Counted from the stretch's first letter, positions 46,345 to 59,054 are shown. The stretch is DNA of 64,000 bases from Phytoseiulus persimilis (GCA_037576195.1 CM075103.1:37213250-37277249); one strand, 5' to 3'. Notes: a model not told the origin generated them from the sequence alone. Translations and numbers: made by a program.

Positions 46345-46842
46345 TTGGAGTCCCATGGTTCGGAACGACGGCGAACGCACCCATATGTGGATCATATTGA
46401 AGCCGAAGAACAGAGTTTTCTATCGGTTTCCTGTTTTCCGGAATCGGACTCCTCGTTAGAGAGCTACGGATGTTCCTACCTGGGTCGGTCATCGGTCAGA
46501 AAAATTGAGCCTTCATGCGAGGAATGCTCCGAGGGCGTATGCTTCGAACATCCGAGCTCGAAACTGATACAGATCATGGGAAATACGGTCGAGGCGTTGG
46601 ACGAGTTGGCTGGCAGTTTCAACGCCGATCCCTTGAAAGCACTCCGAAGTCCAGAGAATGTATATCCTATGATCTATATCAGTTCTAAGCTCGCTGAAAG
46701 CACGAAGGTGGGGTGGCTCTATCTTCTTGACCGATGTCCGACCCCGGTAGATACTCTCATAGCTCTCAACCTAGGACTCTTGTTCCAGAAGAAAAAACAA
46801 TCGAAAGCTCTGTTATTGCGCTACACGGATGCGCCGCCATAA
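46345..46842 (+). CDS. Unrecognised 165-codon open frame
   Basis: The longest plus-strand frame in this interval, with a reasonably protein-like composition (SSKLIQIMGNTVEALDELAG, ENVYPMIYISSKLAESTKVG). No signal peptide, membrane segment or family motif is apparent, and no homologous copy was seen in the window. It may be an exon of a larger gene or chance. Confidence 0.25.
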   Translation: MESHGSERRRTHPYVDHIEAEEQSFLSVSCFPESDSSLESYGCSYLGRSSVRKIEPSCEECSEGVCFEHPSSKLIQIMGNTVEALDELAGSFNADPLKALRSPENVYPMIYISSKLAESTKVGWLYLLDRCPTPVDTLIALNLGLLFQKKKQSKALLLRYTDAPP

Positions 46843-47049
46843 TATCCTACGTTCTGAAGGGTCAGTCTCTGCGGTACTCCATCGCTCATGGTATGCGAGT
46901 TTTCCTCTTCGTCAATTGCACTTCTGTCTTCCAGATGCGAGCTAAGCATTCGACGCAGGTGCGGCGAGATCTTCTTGCGCCTCAGAGCTCTGAGGACTAC
47001 GCCCCACTTTGTTGAGTTTAAGGCGTTCTTGATGTCCAGAAAATGATGG

Positions 47050-48480
47050 CGCAGTGGTGGCTCCTACGTTGCCACGGCCTGTGCTCCCCTGCGTCAATCA
47101 CTCTTTAGACTTCGTCAAGCGCAGAGAGGTGAATCTTCCCACGCGGAAACCAAATTAGTTCGGTGAGAGCCCCTCATTCTCCTCGAGCTCTCCTTGTAGT
47201 ATTCGGTTCAGGAGAGTTTCAACTGCCTTGGTGGCCGTTTCTAGTAAGCAGATTTGCCTGAAAGATCCCGCCGTGGACCTGGGGATTGACCTGGGGAGTT
47301 TGACAGTCTTTCATTTTGGGGAACACAACGTTCCGTAGGCCATATTTTCAATAAGAGCCCGGTCGCTTCAGAAAGAACCCAGTCGGACCCAGGTGCTTTC
47401 TTCGTAGCCATTCTTTTGTGCTGCCGAGATGACTTCGTGGTTTGTGACTTCGGGAATGTGCTGCTCCTGGAACTCTATGTGCTCCCGGCGGGAGGAGTTG
47501 CCCACCCGCCGTTTGGATGGCTTCGCTTGTGAGCCTGAGCTGGCTTCCGAGCATCTCCCTCACGATCGTATAGGATGGGCCCCATACATCTCCTTCCAGC
47601 TGACTGACGAACTTCCTCCAGCCATCCCTCTCGGAGTCGAAGATACCGTTCGCAAACCCTTCGCGGGCCTGGATACGAACTCTTCTTAGGTCAGCTCCGA
47701 TGTCAGGTCAGCCGCTCTGGCGGCATCTGTGGCGGGTGGAGATTTTCCTTGCTTTGTTCGCTTCCCTTCGGAGGTTCGCTATTGCGTTGTTCCACCAGTA
47801 TGTGGGCCTCCTGTTCCTGACGTGGGAAAACATCAGTGGGGGAGGTCTCTTACAAGCGCAGGCAAGTATTTCCAGTGTGTTGCTGTCGTCCATCTCGATG
47901 TTCTCGTTCTTGAAGAACTCGCAGACTCCGTCGATATGGTTAGGGAACTTACTCCAGTCCATCTTGTTCGCCCTGTATCTGTGGTGTATCAGTTTTTCCT
48001 GCTGCCAGTAGTCTGAAGTTATATTCGACATGGCGGTGGTCGCTTACAGACTCTCGTCGTCTCGTACTCTACATCTGAAAAAATCTCCTGGACCGGAGGC
48101 AAACGTGAGATCGATGTAGGTCAAATGTGAGGCATTCTCTCCGACAAACGTTGGGGTTTGTCCGTCATTGAGAGGATGGAGCCCACGTGTCGCTGCGAGG
48201 TCCTCTAATGCTCTCCCGGTTGCGATGATTCCCAATGTTTCCGATGCCGCGTTGGAGCCACCCGCCAGGAACTTGTTTCCTCCGGTAATCGCTAGTAAAT
48301 ATCCCAGTGTATATACGTAATCTTTGAAGGCTTCAGGCTCGGCATTCGGAAATATGTAGCAGCTCAGGATAGCGAGATTTTCGTCCGCCAGGGTTACTGT
48401 TGAGATACCCCTGGTGACTTACTTCTCTCTGATCCTGATGTGACCTGCTATCCACATCGCCGAGTCCGCTTGGAACCACG
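47050..48480 (-). mobile_element. Decayed R1/Jockey-like LINE (endonuclease to early RT)
   Basis: Read on the minus strand across several frames. The AP-type endonuclease end is seen as ILSCYIFPNAEPEAFKDYV, FLAGGSNAASETLG (normally GGDFNA..WG), LNDGQTPTFVGENASHLTYI and DLTFAS. The usual linker follows (PTYWWNNAIANLRREANKAR; FVSQLEGDVWGPSYTIVR). RT opening blocks come next (KAPGPDW; ICLLETATKAVETLLNRILQ; GLSPN-stop-FGFRVGRFTS). In-frame stops (one before VTRGISTV, one at SPN*FGF), frameshifts and the missing catalytic RT core show it is dead. Confidence 0.75.
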
Positions 48481-48489
48481 TCCTCAGCC

Positions 48490-48630
48490 CCAAAAAAGTA
48501 TTGCCAGATCAATCCCGGAATCACCTCTTCAGACTGCGGAAAGTAGGGTCAGATCAACGCTGGAATAACCTCCAAAGATTCCAAAAAGTATGGTCAGATT
48601 GATTCCGGAATCACGTTCCCAGACCTCGGA
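48490..48630 (+). repeat. 45-bp minisatellite array c
   Basis: Three units with cores such as aaaaagtatggtcagattga and ttccggaatcac. It abuts the 5' side of the LINE remnant and is followed by a run of about 14 G at 48651-48665. Confidence 0.65.
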
Positions 48631-48665
48631 AATCCGGCAGTGAGGGGAAAGGGGGGGGGGGGAGG

Positions 48666-49806
48666 GGGCCCCAACGGAACTACACGGGGCTGAATCGACC
48701 AAATTAATGAAGGAACGAGGAAGTGGCCGCTCCACGCCAACGGTGCACCTCCCTGCAGACGACCGCCAGTGGAACGGCGAGCTGACATGGACGTCGGGTT
48801 CCATCTTGGGCACAACACTGCGGAATCTTGCGTGTGACTGACTACTGAGGGTGGGCACGCCGTGGGGCCTCTCCGCAGACTCTCAGAGAACAGTGAATAT
48901 GATTTACGAGTTTTCCTCCCGGAATGTGAAACGCGATGTTCTCTTGCAGTGAGTGGACACCCTGAACCTTGTGCCAATGAGAATTCGGAGTCAGACCTTG
49001 CATTCGATGCGACCTTGGGGTTGTCGCCGTGGACATTCCATGCGGTGATCCCTATGAGGCGTGTGGCGTAATTAATAATTCGGGATGCGAGCGATCCACC
49101 TCTTATTATCAGTAGTGCTAGCCGCTCCGCTCGCCACGAGACGAGTGAGCTCCCAGTGCGCCTCACCGTTCCTTGCGAGGAAAGGCGGCGGAGTGCTATT
49201 TCTCTTCATTCTAGAAACGCAGACCATAAGGTGGATTTCGTGGGGGAACGGAGCTTCCACCTCGAGAAAGGTTTGAGCTCTCGGACCCAACCATGTCGTG
49301 TCAGTCATTCCAAGGTCCGTTCAACGTTCTCTGACGTGGATCCACAACCGAACATGGCCTCTGGTTCCCGAGTATGTCTGTGCTCGGCAGTGGAAAATCG
49401 CGAAAAGCCTTGCTTGGATCTAGCTCTCGGTCGAGTTTAGAAGCTTGACTCTCGCGAAGATTTCAGTGAAATCCATATCCGTCTGTTTGTTTCGATGTTC
49501 TCTTGGGGAAACAATCGATCAGCACTGCCTGGATCACAGCACTTACCGTATGGATTTCAGATAGCGATGAAAATGTAGCTCCAAGTGTTATCGATTCCTG
49601 TCCTCCACGATGCACTCTGAAAGCATCCCTGTACCCTCCGGGGGTCTGGTCAGAACGATTCACTCCAAGAGTATCTCGAAGGGAACTCTTAACGGGTCGA
49701 TCATAGGTACTCTATCCAGTATATTCCCCAGCCCGCTGATCTGGCCTCAGCAGATCCAGCGGCTCTAGCGAATCGTATGGGTGCCTTTGGAGCTGCGTCT
49801 GACCTT
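48666..49806. other. No gene recognised; possible 5' LINE debris
   Basis: A minus-strand ITAWNVHGDNPKVASNA (near 49030) recalls the start of an AP-endonuclease domain and may be a displaced piece of a LINE. Nothing else is interpretable. Confidence 0.3.
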
Positions 49807-51014
49807 GAAAAGGGTCTGGGCGGTTTTTGTTCATGGTCCACGGATTTCGCTGAAAATTACACTGAGGCATCCCGACGTGGAGTGGAGCTACCACAGCAAG
49901 AGTCAACCTCCGGCGATCTTCCGTTCGCTAGAAACAATGGAGTTAAGTCTTGGAAAAAAAAACTTGAAATCGTTGTATCTCGAGAACCACGGGGGCTACA
50001 GCGCCGATCGACATATTTTTGGAATGCTCTCGCCAAGGGCCATCTTTCGACGTTATAGGATTTAAGATAGTTCGATCGCTTCTATGATTTTGGTATTCGA
50101 AGTGTCACTTCCCGGCGAGTGGCCACTCCGGTAAGTACCTTAAAAAATAGTCCTAGGACCCTCCTACGTGCTGGGGAAATATCAGCGAGATCGAAGTGTC
50201 CCTTCCCTATTCATTTGATAAAAGTAGTATGTCGATCAGACCAGGGTTTTGCTCTGTCGCCTCGGGGCGTCACCGAAGCTGCCTGGAGCTCGCTGTACAA
50301 CGTTGTTTCGAAGTGAGGGACGTCGGCGCGCCTCGGAGACACGAAGAAAATACACCGTTTCTCGCGTAGAGAATACTTCCCATGAGCGATAGGCGCTATG
50401 GCCAGGTCGACTTTAGAATCACCTCCATAGACCCTCAGATGTATGGTCAGATCGACCTAGGAGCTCATGCGAAGTATTTTCTACGCAAGGAACAGTGTAT
50501 TTTCTTCTTGTCTCCGAGGCGTGCCGAGGCCCCTTACTTCGAAACAACGTTGTACAGCGAGCTCTAGGCAGCTTCGGTGACGCTCCGAGGCGACAGAGCA
50601 AAACCCTGGTCTGATCGGCATACTACTTTTATCAAATCAATGTGGAAAGAACACTTCGATCTCGCTGATATTGCCCCAGCACGTAGGGGTGTCCCACGAC
50701 TATTTTTCCAGGTACTCACCGGAGTGGCCACTCGCCGGGCAGTGTCACTTCGAGTACCAAAATCATAGAAGCGATCGACCGATCTTAAATCCTTAACATC
50801 AAGAGATGGCCCTTGGCGAGAGCATCTCAAAAAATTGTCGATCGGCGCTGTAGCCCCCGTGGTTCTCGAGATTTAACGATTTTGAGTGTTTTTTTTTCAA
50901 GACTTAGCTTCATTGGTTGAAACTTGCTGTGGTAGCTCCACTCCACGTCGGGATGCCTCAGTGCAATTTTCAGCGAAATCCGTGGACCATGGACAAAAAC
51001 CGCCCAGACCCTTT
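49807..51014. mobile_element. Foldback element with ~570-bp inverted arms around a 45-bp-repeat core
   Basis: The left arm (49807-50386) and right arm (50461-51014) are near-complete reverse complements, about 90% by eye. Matching blocks include aaagggtctgggcggttttt, gtccacggatttcgctgaaa, tgaggcatcccgacgtggag, atcgacat/gtcgatcggcgctg, gagtggccactccgg and cagggttttgctctgtcgcc. The roughly 75-bp loop (50387-50460) is minisatellite sequence. No transposase is present. RNA from it would form a long hairpin. Confidence 0.8.
50390..50460 (+). repeat. 45-bp minisatellite array d (loop of the foldback element)
   Basis: About 1.6 units: cgctatggccaggtcgactt and agatgtatggtcagatcgac, each followed by an -atcacc/-gagctc end. 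Confidence 0.6.
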
Positions 51015-52277
51015 GGGAAGCTAAGACCCCAGTTCCGCTTGTGAGGACGCTTCAGCTTCCTTGGGCGCGTTCACTGATCCTTGAGAGTGCAGGAAAGCTA
51101 GAGCAGGACACTCTCGATGTAACTTCGTATCAAATTACATGCCACCGCGGGATGTTGTTGACCCTGTTTCAGTGTCGCGTTCGTCATTCCAGATTGAGTT
51201 TCGATTGGGCACGAATTCTCTAACTCAAGAAGAAAGCAGTCTCGGAGACAGCAGTTTGAGAGGGAAAATATTGCTCTGCCACGATTTTGGCCCGCAGACA
51301 CTCGGCAGCTGATAGATCAGACCGACCGCGAAACTTCCTCAAAAACGGTGATCGTTGACTCACGGAACCGACTGCGCGAAATTTAGAGTACAGCTTGAGT
51401 GCGAATCATGGGAAGCTAAATGATCTCTTCTTTCACCAGTTCAATGATTGGATAATGCATTCATTTGTTCCGTCACCAGCATTTCACAGCGATTGAGGAG
51501 GACCCACTGGACCCCAAGAGGGCATTCTTGGAGTGAAAGCATTCCGCGCTTTCGTAAAAGCCGTAATCCTTGAAGGAGCATGTTCTCTTCAGTAAATGCT
51601 CGCCGTGAAAAGCGCCGACAAGTTTCCTCCCTACGGTCTCTCTCTCGGCTTTTCCTTATTCGCACTTGAAGATTTTCTTTTGGACCATGATTCCCCATCA
51701 GCTGTCCCGAGAATCCCGAAGAAAAATGCTCTTGCGGAGCTCAAGCCTGCGGTAACGACGAATGCCATGTTTTCAAGTTCTGCGGAGAATAGAGGATTCG
51801 CCAGGAAGGCGGAGCACGGGTCGGCGTTCAGGATCTTGGAGTACGGAGTTCCTCGACTGTATTCCGCCGTACTCCGCGTATTGATGGAAATTTCCCCCAT
51901 CGCGCGGTAAATCGATGAAGCGGTCTCGACCGAAAATCATCGTTCTGCACGTAGCCTGTGGAAACTTTTCCACTGTACTCAGTGAAGGGTCATATGTGAG
52001 AAATATCAGATCGGTCGCGCGATGATTGCGGCAACATTCCCGATGGCGTTGCTCACGCCCACGACACTCCCAGCTCAATCGAGTGCTATATCTAACGCTA
52101 CGGATGATTCGCCGCCTCCCCTCCAATCCACCGCGCCCGATGCGATACATGTAGAGTACGGAAAAAAATCGGTCATATTGGTCCCGGAACACCCCTCCCC
52201 CCGGACGCAAAATGATATGGTGAGATCTGTACGACGCTGTGATCCATTCAAGATGAAGGCCACAACTTAAGGAACCT
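51015..52277. other. No gene recognised
   Basis: A 237-codon minus-strand frame (51773-52486) runs through here into a LINE remnant lying in the opposite orientation, so most of it is an antisense shadow. Frames at 51596-51910 on both strands have no family match. Confidence 0.3.
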
Positions 52278-52900
52278 TTGGAAACACTGAAACAGTACTC
52301 GAGAGAAAGTGACCTCATCATAAACGCCAACAAAATGGAAATCTTGAAATTCGGACAGGGAGGCCCACCCGCGCTCTGCTCAATCCGATCGCCCCACGAA
52401 CTCTCACTGGCAACCGCTCTAGCGCTCTTTGACCTGAGAATCGCCCCGGTAGCCTCATACGGAGTGCAGCTGATATGGGAAGACATAACAAAGTCTCAAT
52501 GGGAGTTGCTAGACAAACTGAAAGCAAGGTTCAGTTATCGTCCCTCGGAATCTCATTGTGCCTCCAGCGCTCCGCCGAGAACAGGAAGGTATCCCGACTG
52601 GCCGACACCCAACTGCTCTCAGACAAAATAAGGAACAAATACAACCTCTCTATGACCGAAGCATACCAGAAGTACACTGAAGGCTGGCACCAGAAAATGG
52701 CAGTGGTGGACTCAGACTTCATCACGCGCTAGGCGCTCGGAAACGTAGAGTGGAAGCAATGTGATAGGAGAGACAGACACGACCCGGACGAGAACTGCAG
52801 ATGTACATTCTGTGCAAAGAGATGCCTATCACATCACCTGTACAATTGTGGATACCCAAACAGCTGGGACTTGAGCAGATGCAATGCAGAGAGATGACAG
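52278..52900 (+). mobile_element. Decayed LINE 3' part (RT end and zinc knuckle)
   Basis: The stretch starts LKQYSRESDLIINANKMEIL, the RT thumb-side signature (LxxYsxxxgLxiNxxKtxxm). After an internal deletion come LSLATALALFDLRIAPVASY and WELLDKLKARF. A shifted frame gives a helical C-terminal part (DSDFITR then stop). A cysteine/histidine knuckle follows (CRCTFCAKRCLSHHLYNC). The frame changes and in-frame stop make it inactive. Minisatellite array e begins 25 bp downstream. Confidence 0.7.
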
Positions 52901-52924
52901 ATTGTAGCAGATACAAACCATCCA

Positions 52925-53095
52925 CACCGAAAGACTCAGAAAAGTATGGTGAGATGTTGATCCCGGAATAATCTCCCCGGACCCGCAAAAGTATGGTCAG
53001 ACTTGTCCCGGAATCACCCCCCAGACTCAGAAAAGAATGGTCAGATTGGTCTCGGAATCAGTGGGAAATAGAGGTCAGATTGGTCCCTGAATCGG
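52925..53095 (+). repeat. 45-bp minisatellite array e
   Basis: About four units, e.g. cagaaaagtatggtgagatg, gcaaaagtatggtcagactt and cagattggtctcggaatca. Confidence 0.65.
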
Positions 53096-53099
53096 CACC

Positions 53100-56000
53100 T
53101 CAGTCCCCACCTCCTCCATACTCTAAAAGGAGGGCGATTTTTTTTCTAATCGAATTCAGAGGGCTCAGATTCTCCATAGGCGGCGCTGCTGAGCTCGCTC
53201 GCTGTGATGTGGAAGGGTTTACAACTGACGGAAAGCGCCCGGTGTTACTAGCATCTAGCATCCCGCTCTCGGCTGGGAAGAACTAACGAACCAAACCATG
53301 ATGATGTCGCCATGGAAAATAATCGTTTCTGGTGTTTTCGCCGGAAACTGACCACTGGGGCATGGGTCGAGTTTTAATGAATGGAGAAAATCGATCGGAA
53401 AATGTCCGATCAATTGGATGGGAGGAAGAATACGCAACTTTTGCATGGGGTTCGTGACCAGAAACCGGTTTTCAAAAAGTCACGGAGCTCTCTTCTGTCA
53501 AGTTTCAAGGGTTGCGAGGCATATGCTACCATGGCAACATTTTCATATTCTTTCTCTTGGGCTCTCGGCAGTTGGAAGCGGGATGCTGGCACACTGTTTT
53601 TTTCGTTAGATCAACACCCTTCCACATCACACCGAGCGAACTTAGCTGCGCCTCCCATGGGAAATTTGCTAGCCCTCTGAATTTGTGGCGAAAAAATCCG
53701 TACATTTCTGAGGGAAAGAGTCGCTACTTTTTGACTGAGCTACTTTTCGCGAAAATTCCGAAATTCGCACACTGAGCTCTGATTAACAGTCAAAAGGAGA
53801 ACGCGAATCAGATTCAAATGATTGCACACTTGTGATTAAAATCTCGACCCAATTCGATCACCCTTTATAGTAAGGATATGAAAGAACGAAACAAATCAAT
53901 TGGTCAAATCGAAAGTTCAGAGACATGCTGAACTGATGCCTTTCGAGATTCTCTCCCGGACGGAATCACCTGCCCAGCCATCGGTCCATCAGCGATCGTT
54001 GCTCCCAGACATTATGTTGACGGCATGTTTGGAGTCGCTCAGGGTTCGATAACCGATTCTGCAGCGGTTCACCCCGCTTTCGGTTCCAAATTATCTTCAC
54101 CCGCAGGATTCGATCAAGATCATTTTGCCAAGACCAACCTGGACCATCTCCGGTCACTCGTCGGGGATGTCGTTTTGTTAGCACGCATCGTGGTTTGGAT
54201 TGAAGGTGCACAGTCGTTCTCGGCCATCGAACGGATTAAAGTCGTCCCAGGATTGACAGTGCGGGTCGAGTTCACGGATTACACCGTGAGGTATCATCCC
54301 GAGCAGTCATGATCACTTTGAGGTCTCCGGAGCGCTCAGTTCTCGAGTGTTTCAAGGGTCACGGGATCTATGTTGTTGGGGATGCTGGGAATAGATTACC
54401 TGTATTTTGGAATCGAAACGAGGCCCGTTATAACCCGACAGAAGCCCTTTCGCTCAACCCCGAGCGTGGGAGAAGGTCCAATGAAGACGCCGAAGGCCCC
54501 AGATATGCCTCATATAACATTGTGCCTGATCGGGAATGCAAACGAGAATGCTGATCTGCAAATCCGGTAAACAGGGAACAAGCCACAGAAACACACGAAC
54601 AGGAAACACAGGGAGAGCGCAGACATGCGGGGATCCTGCAGGCCCCCAAGGACGCCGACGGAGAAACGAGACGACGACTTTTCGGGGGCCATAATCCAGC
54701 CCCTCGAGAGGCGAAAATGCTCCAGTACGCCGGAATCGTTGGAGCCGCTGGCGGAAAAAAAATTCTCGTTTCTGCTCTGAATCACACTTTCCGACATCGT
54801 CCGGTGCTCTGAGAAGGGTTCCTCGGGATCATCCAACAAGCACAGGAGAATGAAATTTCGATACCGTTCATCGAAGGACTGTTCCTCCCCGCTCCTCGTT
54901 TGCCGCGTCTCGATTCCTGGTCATTTCCTGAATCATTCCCCAAATCGACAACATTCATTTTCCGACCGAAAAATGAATGGAGATTTTTTTTTCTGAACAT
55001 CAATTTAACGTTGACTCAAACTCGCGCTCTGTTCCACCCATCGTAGATTCCCTTATCATCCCCTCTTACTTCGCCCTTTCCGGAAAGAAGACCCGTGATT
55101 CATCAGAATCCATCGTTTCGTTTTCCCAAGAAAAGCTCGAGAAACCCTGTCCCAGCAATCAGGGGTAACGGAAATTATTTTGCGAGCTCCGTTCACGAGA
55201 GAAACTTCTCATAGTAAGTTCTGCGTGCCAAGTCAATGCTCCCACCACACTTCACATGTGCGGAGCCCCGCATTGTGACCCCGTACGAAAGTTTCTTGAG
55301 AAGAGTCATGCCATGCGAAAGATGTCCCCGCGCTACACCATGAGATTGTCAGGCAAGCCGAGCGTTGCGAGCAAACGTAGTTCTTACTCGCAGTTTCTCT
55401 TGAACTGAGCCAAGAGTCATGGGCTCGGGAACTTACCTCGGTAAGCCTCGTCATAGCTTATAACATCCGGAAGTATACTCACGTAGTCGTTCCCGCCAAA
55501 TGAGCTCCATGGGGAGCTTTCCCTCGTGAATGGCCGTCTCATATGGCCGACCGTCAGTGCACCCAGAGCCTTGACGGCAACCATGGTCCCTTTTTCCCCT
55601 GTGTGGGATAGCGTCCGATTCGTGTGGACAATGTAGCTGAAGCCTCATCGGTCCGTGTTGGAAAAAGGAGGAGGGAGATGTCTCGAGGGAAATTTTCGAC
55701 CGCTTTCGGCTCGACTCGGATCGAATTTCCCGTCACTTCCATCACGCACCACCTGTCTCTATCTTAGGAACCAGCTCGTTCGGTTTCCCTCGATGTTATC
55801 ATGGTAGTTTCAACGTTTATGGTGTACAGTGGACTCCGCTCAATAGGACCACCTGACAATCGGATCATCCGCTAGTTCAGATTGAAAGTCCCATGCCTCG
55901 ATTCTCTCCTTAGGGATCGCTCTCGTTCATCATTACAATGCTTCATCTTATCGTATCATTGTATCCGGAGCGCCATGTGTTTCAATCGAAAATTGAGGAG

Positions 56001-56922
56001 TTTCCGCTGTGAGAGACGCAGAGCACGAGGCGCGCTCGCTTGCTTGACTCGTGCATTCTCAGAACCAGCGAGATCTCGATCACGGAATCATGGCGTCAGT
56101 CTGACCCTCCAACTCAATCGCTTGCCAGAGCGTGATAGTTAGGTTTCTGTGCGAGATCCTAAACGGGATCACGGCAGCACGCCCCCCTTTGCGTTGTTAG
56201 TTCCGTTGAATTCGTGAGCGATGCCGTGATCTGACCAATTTTTGAGTGTGATCTTCAGAAGCCAAGTACCACGCCAAAGATCGTCCTCGAGAAATCAGAA
56301 GGGGCGCTGAGATTTGACTCATAGTTTCAGCGGAGTCAGTGTTGTCGCCAGTCTCGCATCGGGAAACTCCGTTATTTCCATTCCTGACCCCCCGTCTCTC
56401 AACAACGGAAGTCCACATAGCCTGAACGCACATGGTCACAAGTTACGTCGAGGCATAAGTTCTAAGCGTCGCGGTACAACGCCGTTCTGGCGTTGTTCTG
56501 AGATCCTTCCCCCAATGCTGGAAGGCGGTGCTTCTTCGCTGTCGCCCGCGAAATCTGAGCAACGGATGATCGCGCTTCCCGGTTGATTCACTGCAAGAAT
56601 TCGCAATCTTCGACCCGATTGACATTTTTGGGGATGACTCCACAGGTCCAGCCCGACCTGGTGCTTTTTCTTCGCGGGATACGAAAAATGAAATGACTCG
56701 TGTTGAAAAGCACTGAAAGTTCTCAGAAATTCCAACTCGATCTGGAATCTGATATAATGCGAGCAGTATAGCATTGAAAGCCCTCCAAGGGCTGATCCAA
56801 AACTCAATTTGCGCTTTGTACACGTACTCTGTGAAGCAATCCCACGACTGAGCCTCCATGCCGAGATTGTGCGACGACAGCGGTCATAATGTCGACAGGT
56901 TGACTGCTGTCTAGGCTGCTCC
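53100..56922. other. Gene-poor stretch upstream of the IR pseudogene
   Basis: No gene was recognised. Frames of note: 54025-54312 (+, 95 codons, valine-rich end) and 56859-56443 (-, ATG start, MEAQSWDCFTEYVYK, hydrophobic block WRAFNAILLALYQI), which could be a first exon diverging from the IR pseudogene. A Tc1/pogo-like end (TA-CAGTGGACTCCGCT, 55825) precedes GGATCATCCGC and suggests a small MITE relic. Confidence 0.3.
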
Positions 56923-58846
56923 ATGAAATCACCTAGGTTTCCCCTCGAAATGGCTCTGAGTATCGCTCTCTACATTTTGGCTTATCTCTCCCATGAGGTT
57001 TCGTGCAACCCTCCAACGTCGGTGCTCCTTCCAGAAGCTGGAAACGCCAGTGACACACTCGACAGAATCCTCGAAGCAATTTGCTCGCAGCCCCCAGAGC
57101 GCAGGGGAATGACTTTTGTGCTCGTGCTCTTCAGAACGTCCGACTTCAAGACATCCTTCAACTATATTTGGAGCCTACCTCGAGAGCAGGTGTATCTCTC
57201 GACAGATCCCATGGCACTCAAGCCCAACTACAGAGTGATCACACTTTCTTGGGAACGAGATATTAAGCCAACGGCCTCCAAACGTTATTTTAGTGCGTTC
57301 TGGGATATCCACAAGGAATGTGGATCGCGAGTTTGCGACCGCGTCTTCGATACTATCGAACACTTTCAGATGGAGAAACGTGTTCTAATACAAGTCCGGA
57401 AGCTCGAAACATCAGAGTGGAAACGATACAGTCCGCAGGTGGTGCGGAACAGAATGAAAACTGTACTAGACTATACTTTTTATTATCATCGTTATAGGAG
57501 CACACTCGTAGTGCTCAGACTGAAGAACGCAGAGGACGTGCATTCTAGCCTCATCATCAAGAGATCAGGGAAACTGATTGGTAAGACAATAATGCAGTTG
57601 GATATCAAAGAGTTATCTGTCAGCGACGCGGGAAGAGTTTTCGATCCCGCTCAACACGATTCGAACCACAGCTCAGAGTACGGTGTTCTGTTCTCCGGGT
57701 TAACCTTCCCAGACGGAGGTTCTGAGCATATAGTGGCGTTCAACAGCTGCAACCACGTGAGAACACTTCGATTGCGATTTCCCGAGCGGAGGGCGAAGTG
57801 CTGAGGATATCGATGACCAGACAGTGATCTCCTTCCAGAACCGGATCACGTATACCTACGCGTATACCTACCTCCCAGTCCGACTCGCGGTGCCACTCCC
57901 ATGGGAAACCCATTTGGTGTCGAAGTTGCCACAGTATTCAACTCTAGAACTGCCTCTCACGATCGTTTCCCTGATCGCACTCCCGTGGGTCCTCTCGATT
58001 AGACGACATCGGTCTTTCACGCGGGTTTCATCCGTCTTGAGAGCTTCGTACCACCTGCTCAGTGGCGACAACAACGATTCCATCATCTCTAGCTCACAGC
58101 AAGGACCCCTGACCTTGCTCTTATGTGGTTTGGTTTCTTTACTGATTCAGTTCCCAATCAGTCTCCTGAAAGGAGGAGTGATCTCCTCGTCCTACGAGCA
58201 GAGGATTCATCCTTCCCAATGCTCAATCAATACTTGCGAGACAAGCGAGGCTCGCTGGAAGTGGTTCGACAGCCAAGGGTACTACACGGATGGGTTCAAT
58301 ATCATGAAGTTGGGTAAGGGCTCGCGAAACGATCAAGGATGGGTGACTGAAGCGAATTTGAGGAGCGGATGCTCAACGATATGATTGTCCACCGCTGGGA
58401 TGTTCGAATGGACGAAACTCGCGTTCCTTGCTCAGTATCATACTTTATGCAATGATTCGGAGCTCATGAAGCTGCAGCCGAACAATTTCGGGCGAAACCT
58501 AGTTTTCGAACCCATCGTCGGCTCGCATGCCTCTCAACCCATCTGCCTGCTCGGCTCGAGCCACGGGGGTCACGTTCTATTTGACGAAGCTTTCGAGATT
58601 TCGAAACAGATTCTGGAACATGGTTTGCTGAGATATCATCATGTTGATTCGTCTCTCTATCCAGATGATCCTCACGAAGCTAAATTCTGGAACCGGGAAA
58701 AGATGAGACCGGATAGGGGAAGTTCGGAATCCATCAATCGGACGGCTCAGTCAATAATAGCGAATCTTGAGAAGAGATATCATGAGCTCAGGTTGCTCGA
58801 GAATGATGGGAGCTTACCCCATGAGTATGCTCCTGAGCAAACATAA
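56923..58846 (+). pseudogene. Broken second copy of the IR-like gene
   Basis: Same two-exon structure as 41183-43208 (exon 1 56923-57756, intron 82 nt, exon 2 from 57839). Two lesions separate it from the intact copy. A TGA at 58382-58384 replaces a Ser codon after SGCSTI. A roughly 65-bp deletion near 58815, between short gctt repeats, shifts the frame and removes the last membrane segment, so the protein ends HEYAPEQT. The 3' two-thirds are about 95% identical to the intact gene, including the intron, while the first ~370 bp are much more different. A truncated product ending before S2 is possible but would lack a channel core. Confidence 0.8.
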
Positions 58847-59054
58847 CGCGGAGTCATTCCGAGTGATAGCGTCGAACATCACTTTTTTCCCTCGCCGGAG
58901 CGACGAAGTCCGGCATTCGGAGTCGACTGCGTCCCGGAGTAAGCCCCTCCCAAATGAATCATCGCCTAATCGAGTGATTCGCTTATTCGGATCACAATCT
59001 GGAACCCCGGATCATTAAAGCTGATTCCATTTAGCGGAGATCATTGCAGTGCGC
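58847..59054. other. Downstream flank of the IR pseudogene
   Basis: No gene. Contains gattcgcttattcggatcac, reminiscent of pogo/Tigger-type element ends. Confidence 0.3.

Noticed and set aside
51773-52486. 237-codon minus-strand ORF as a gene
   Set aside because: Its first half is antisense to a recognisable LINE reverse-transcriptase fragment and the rest has no family or splice context.
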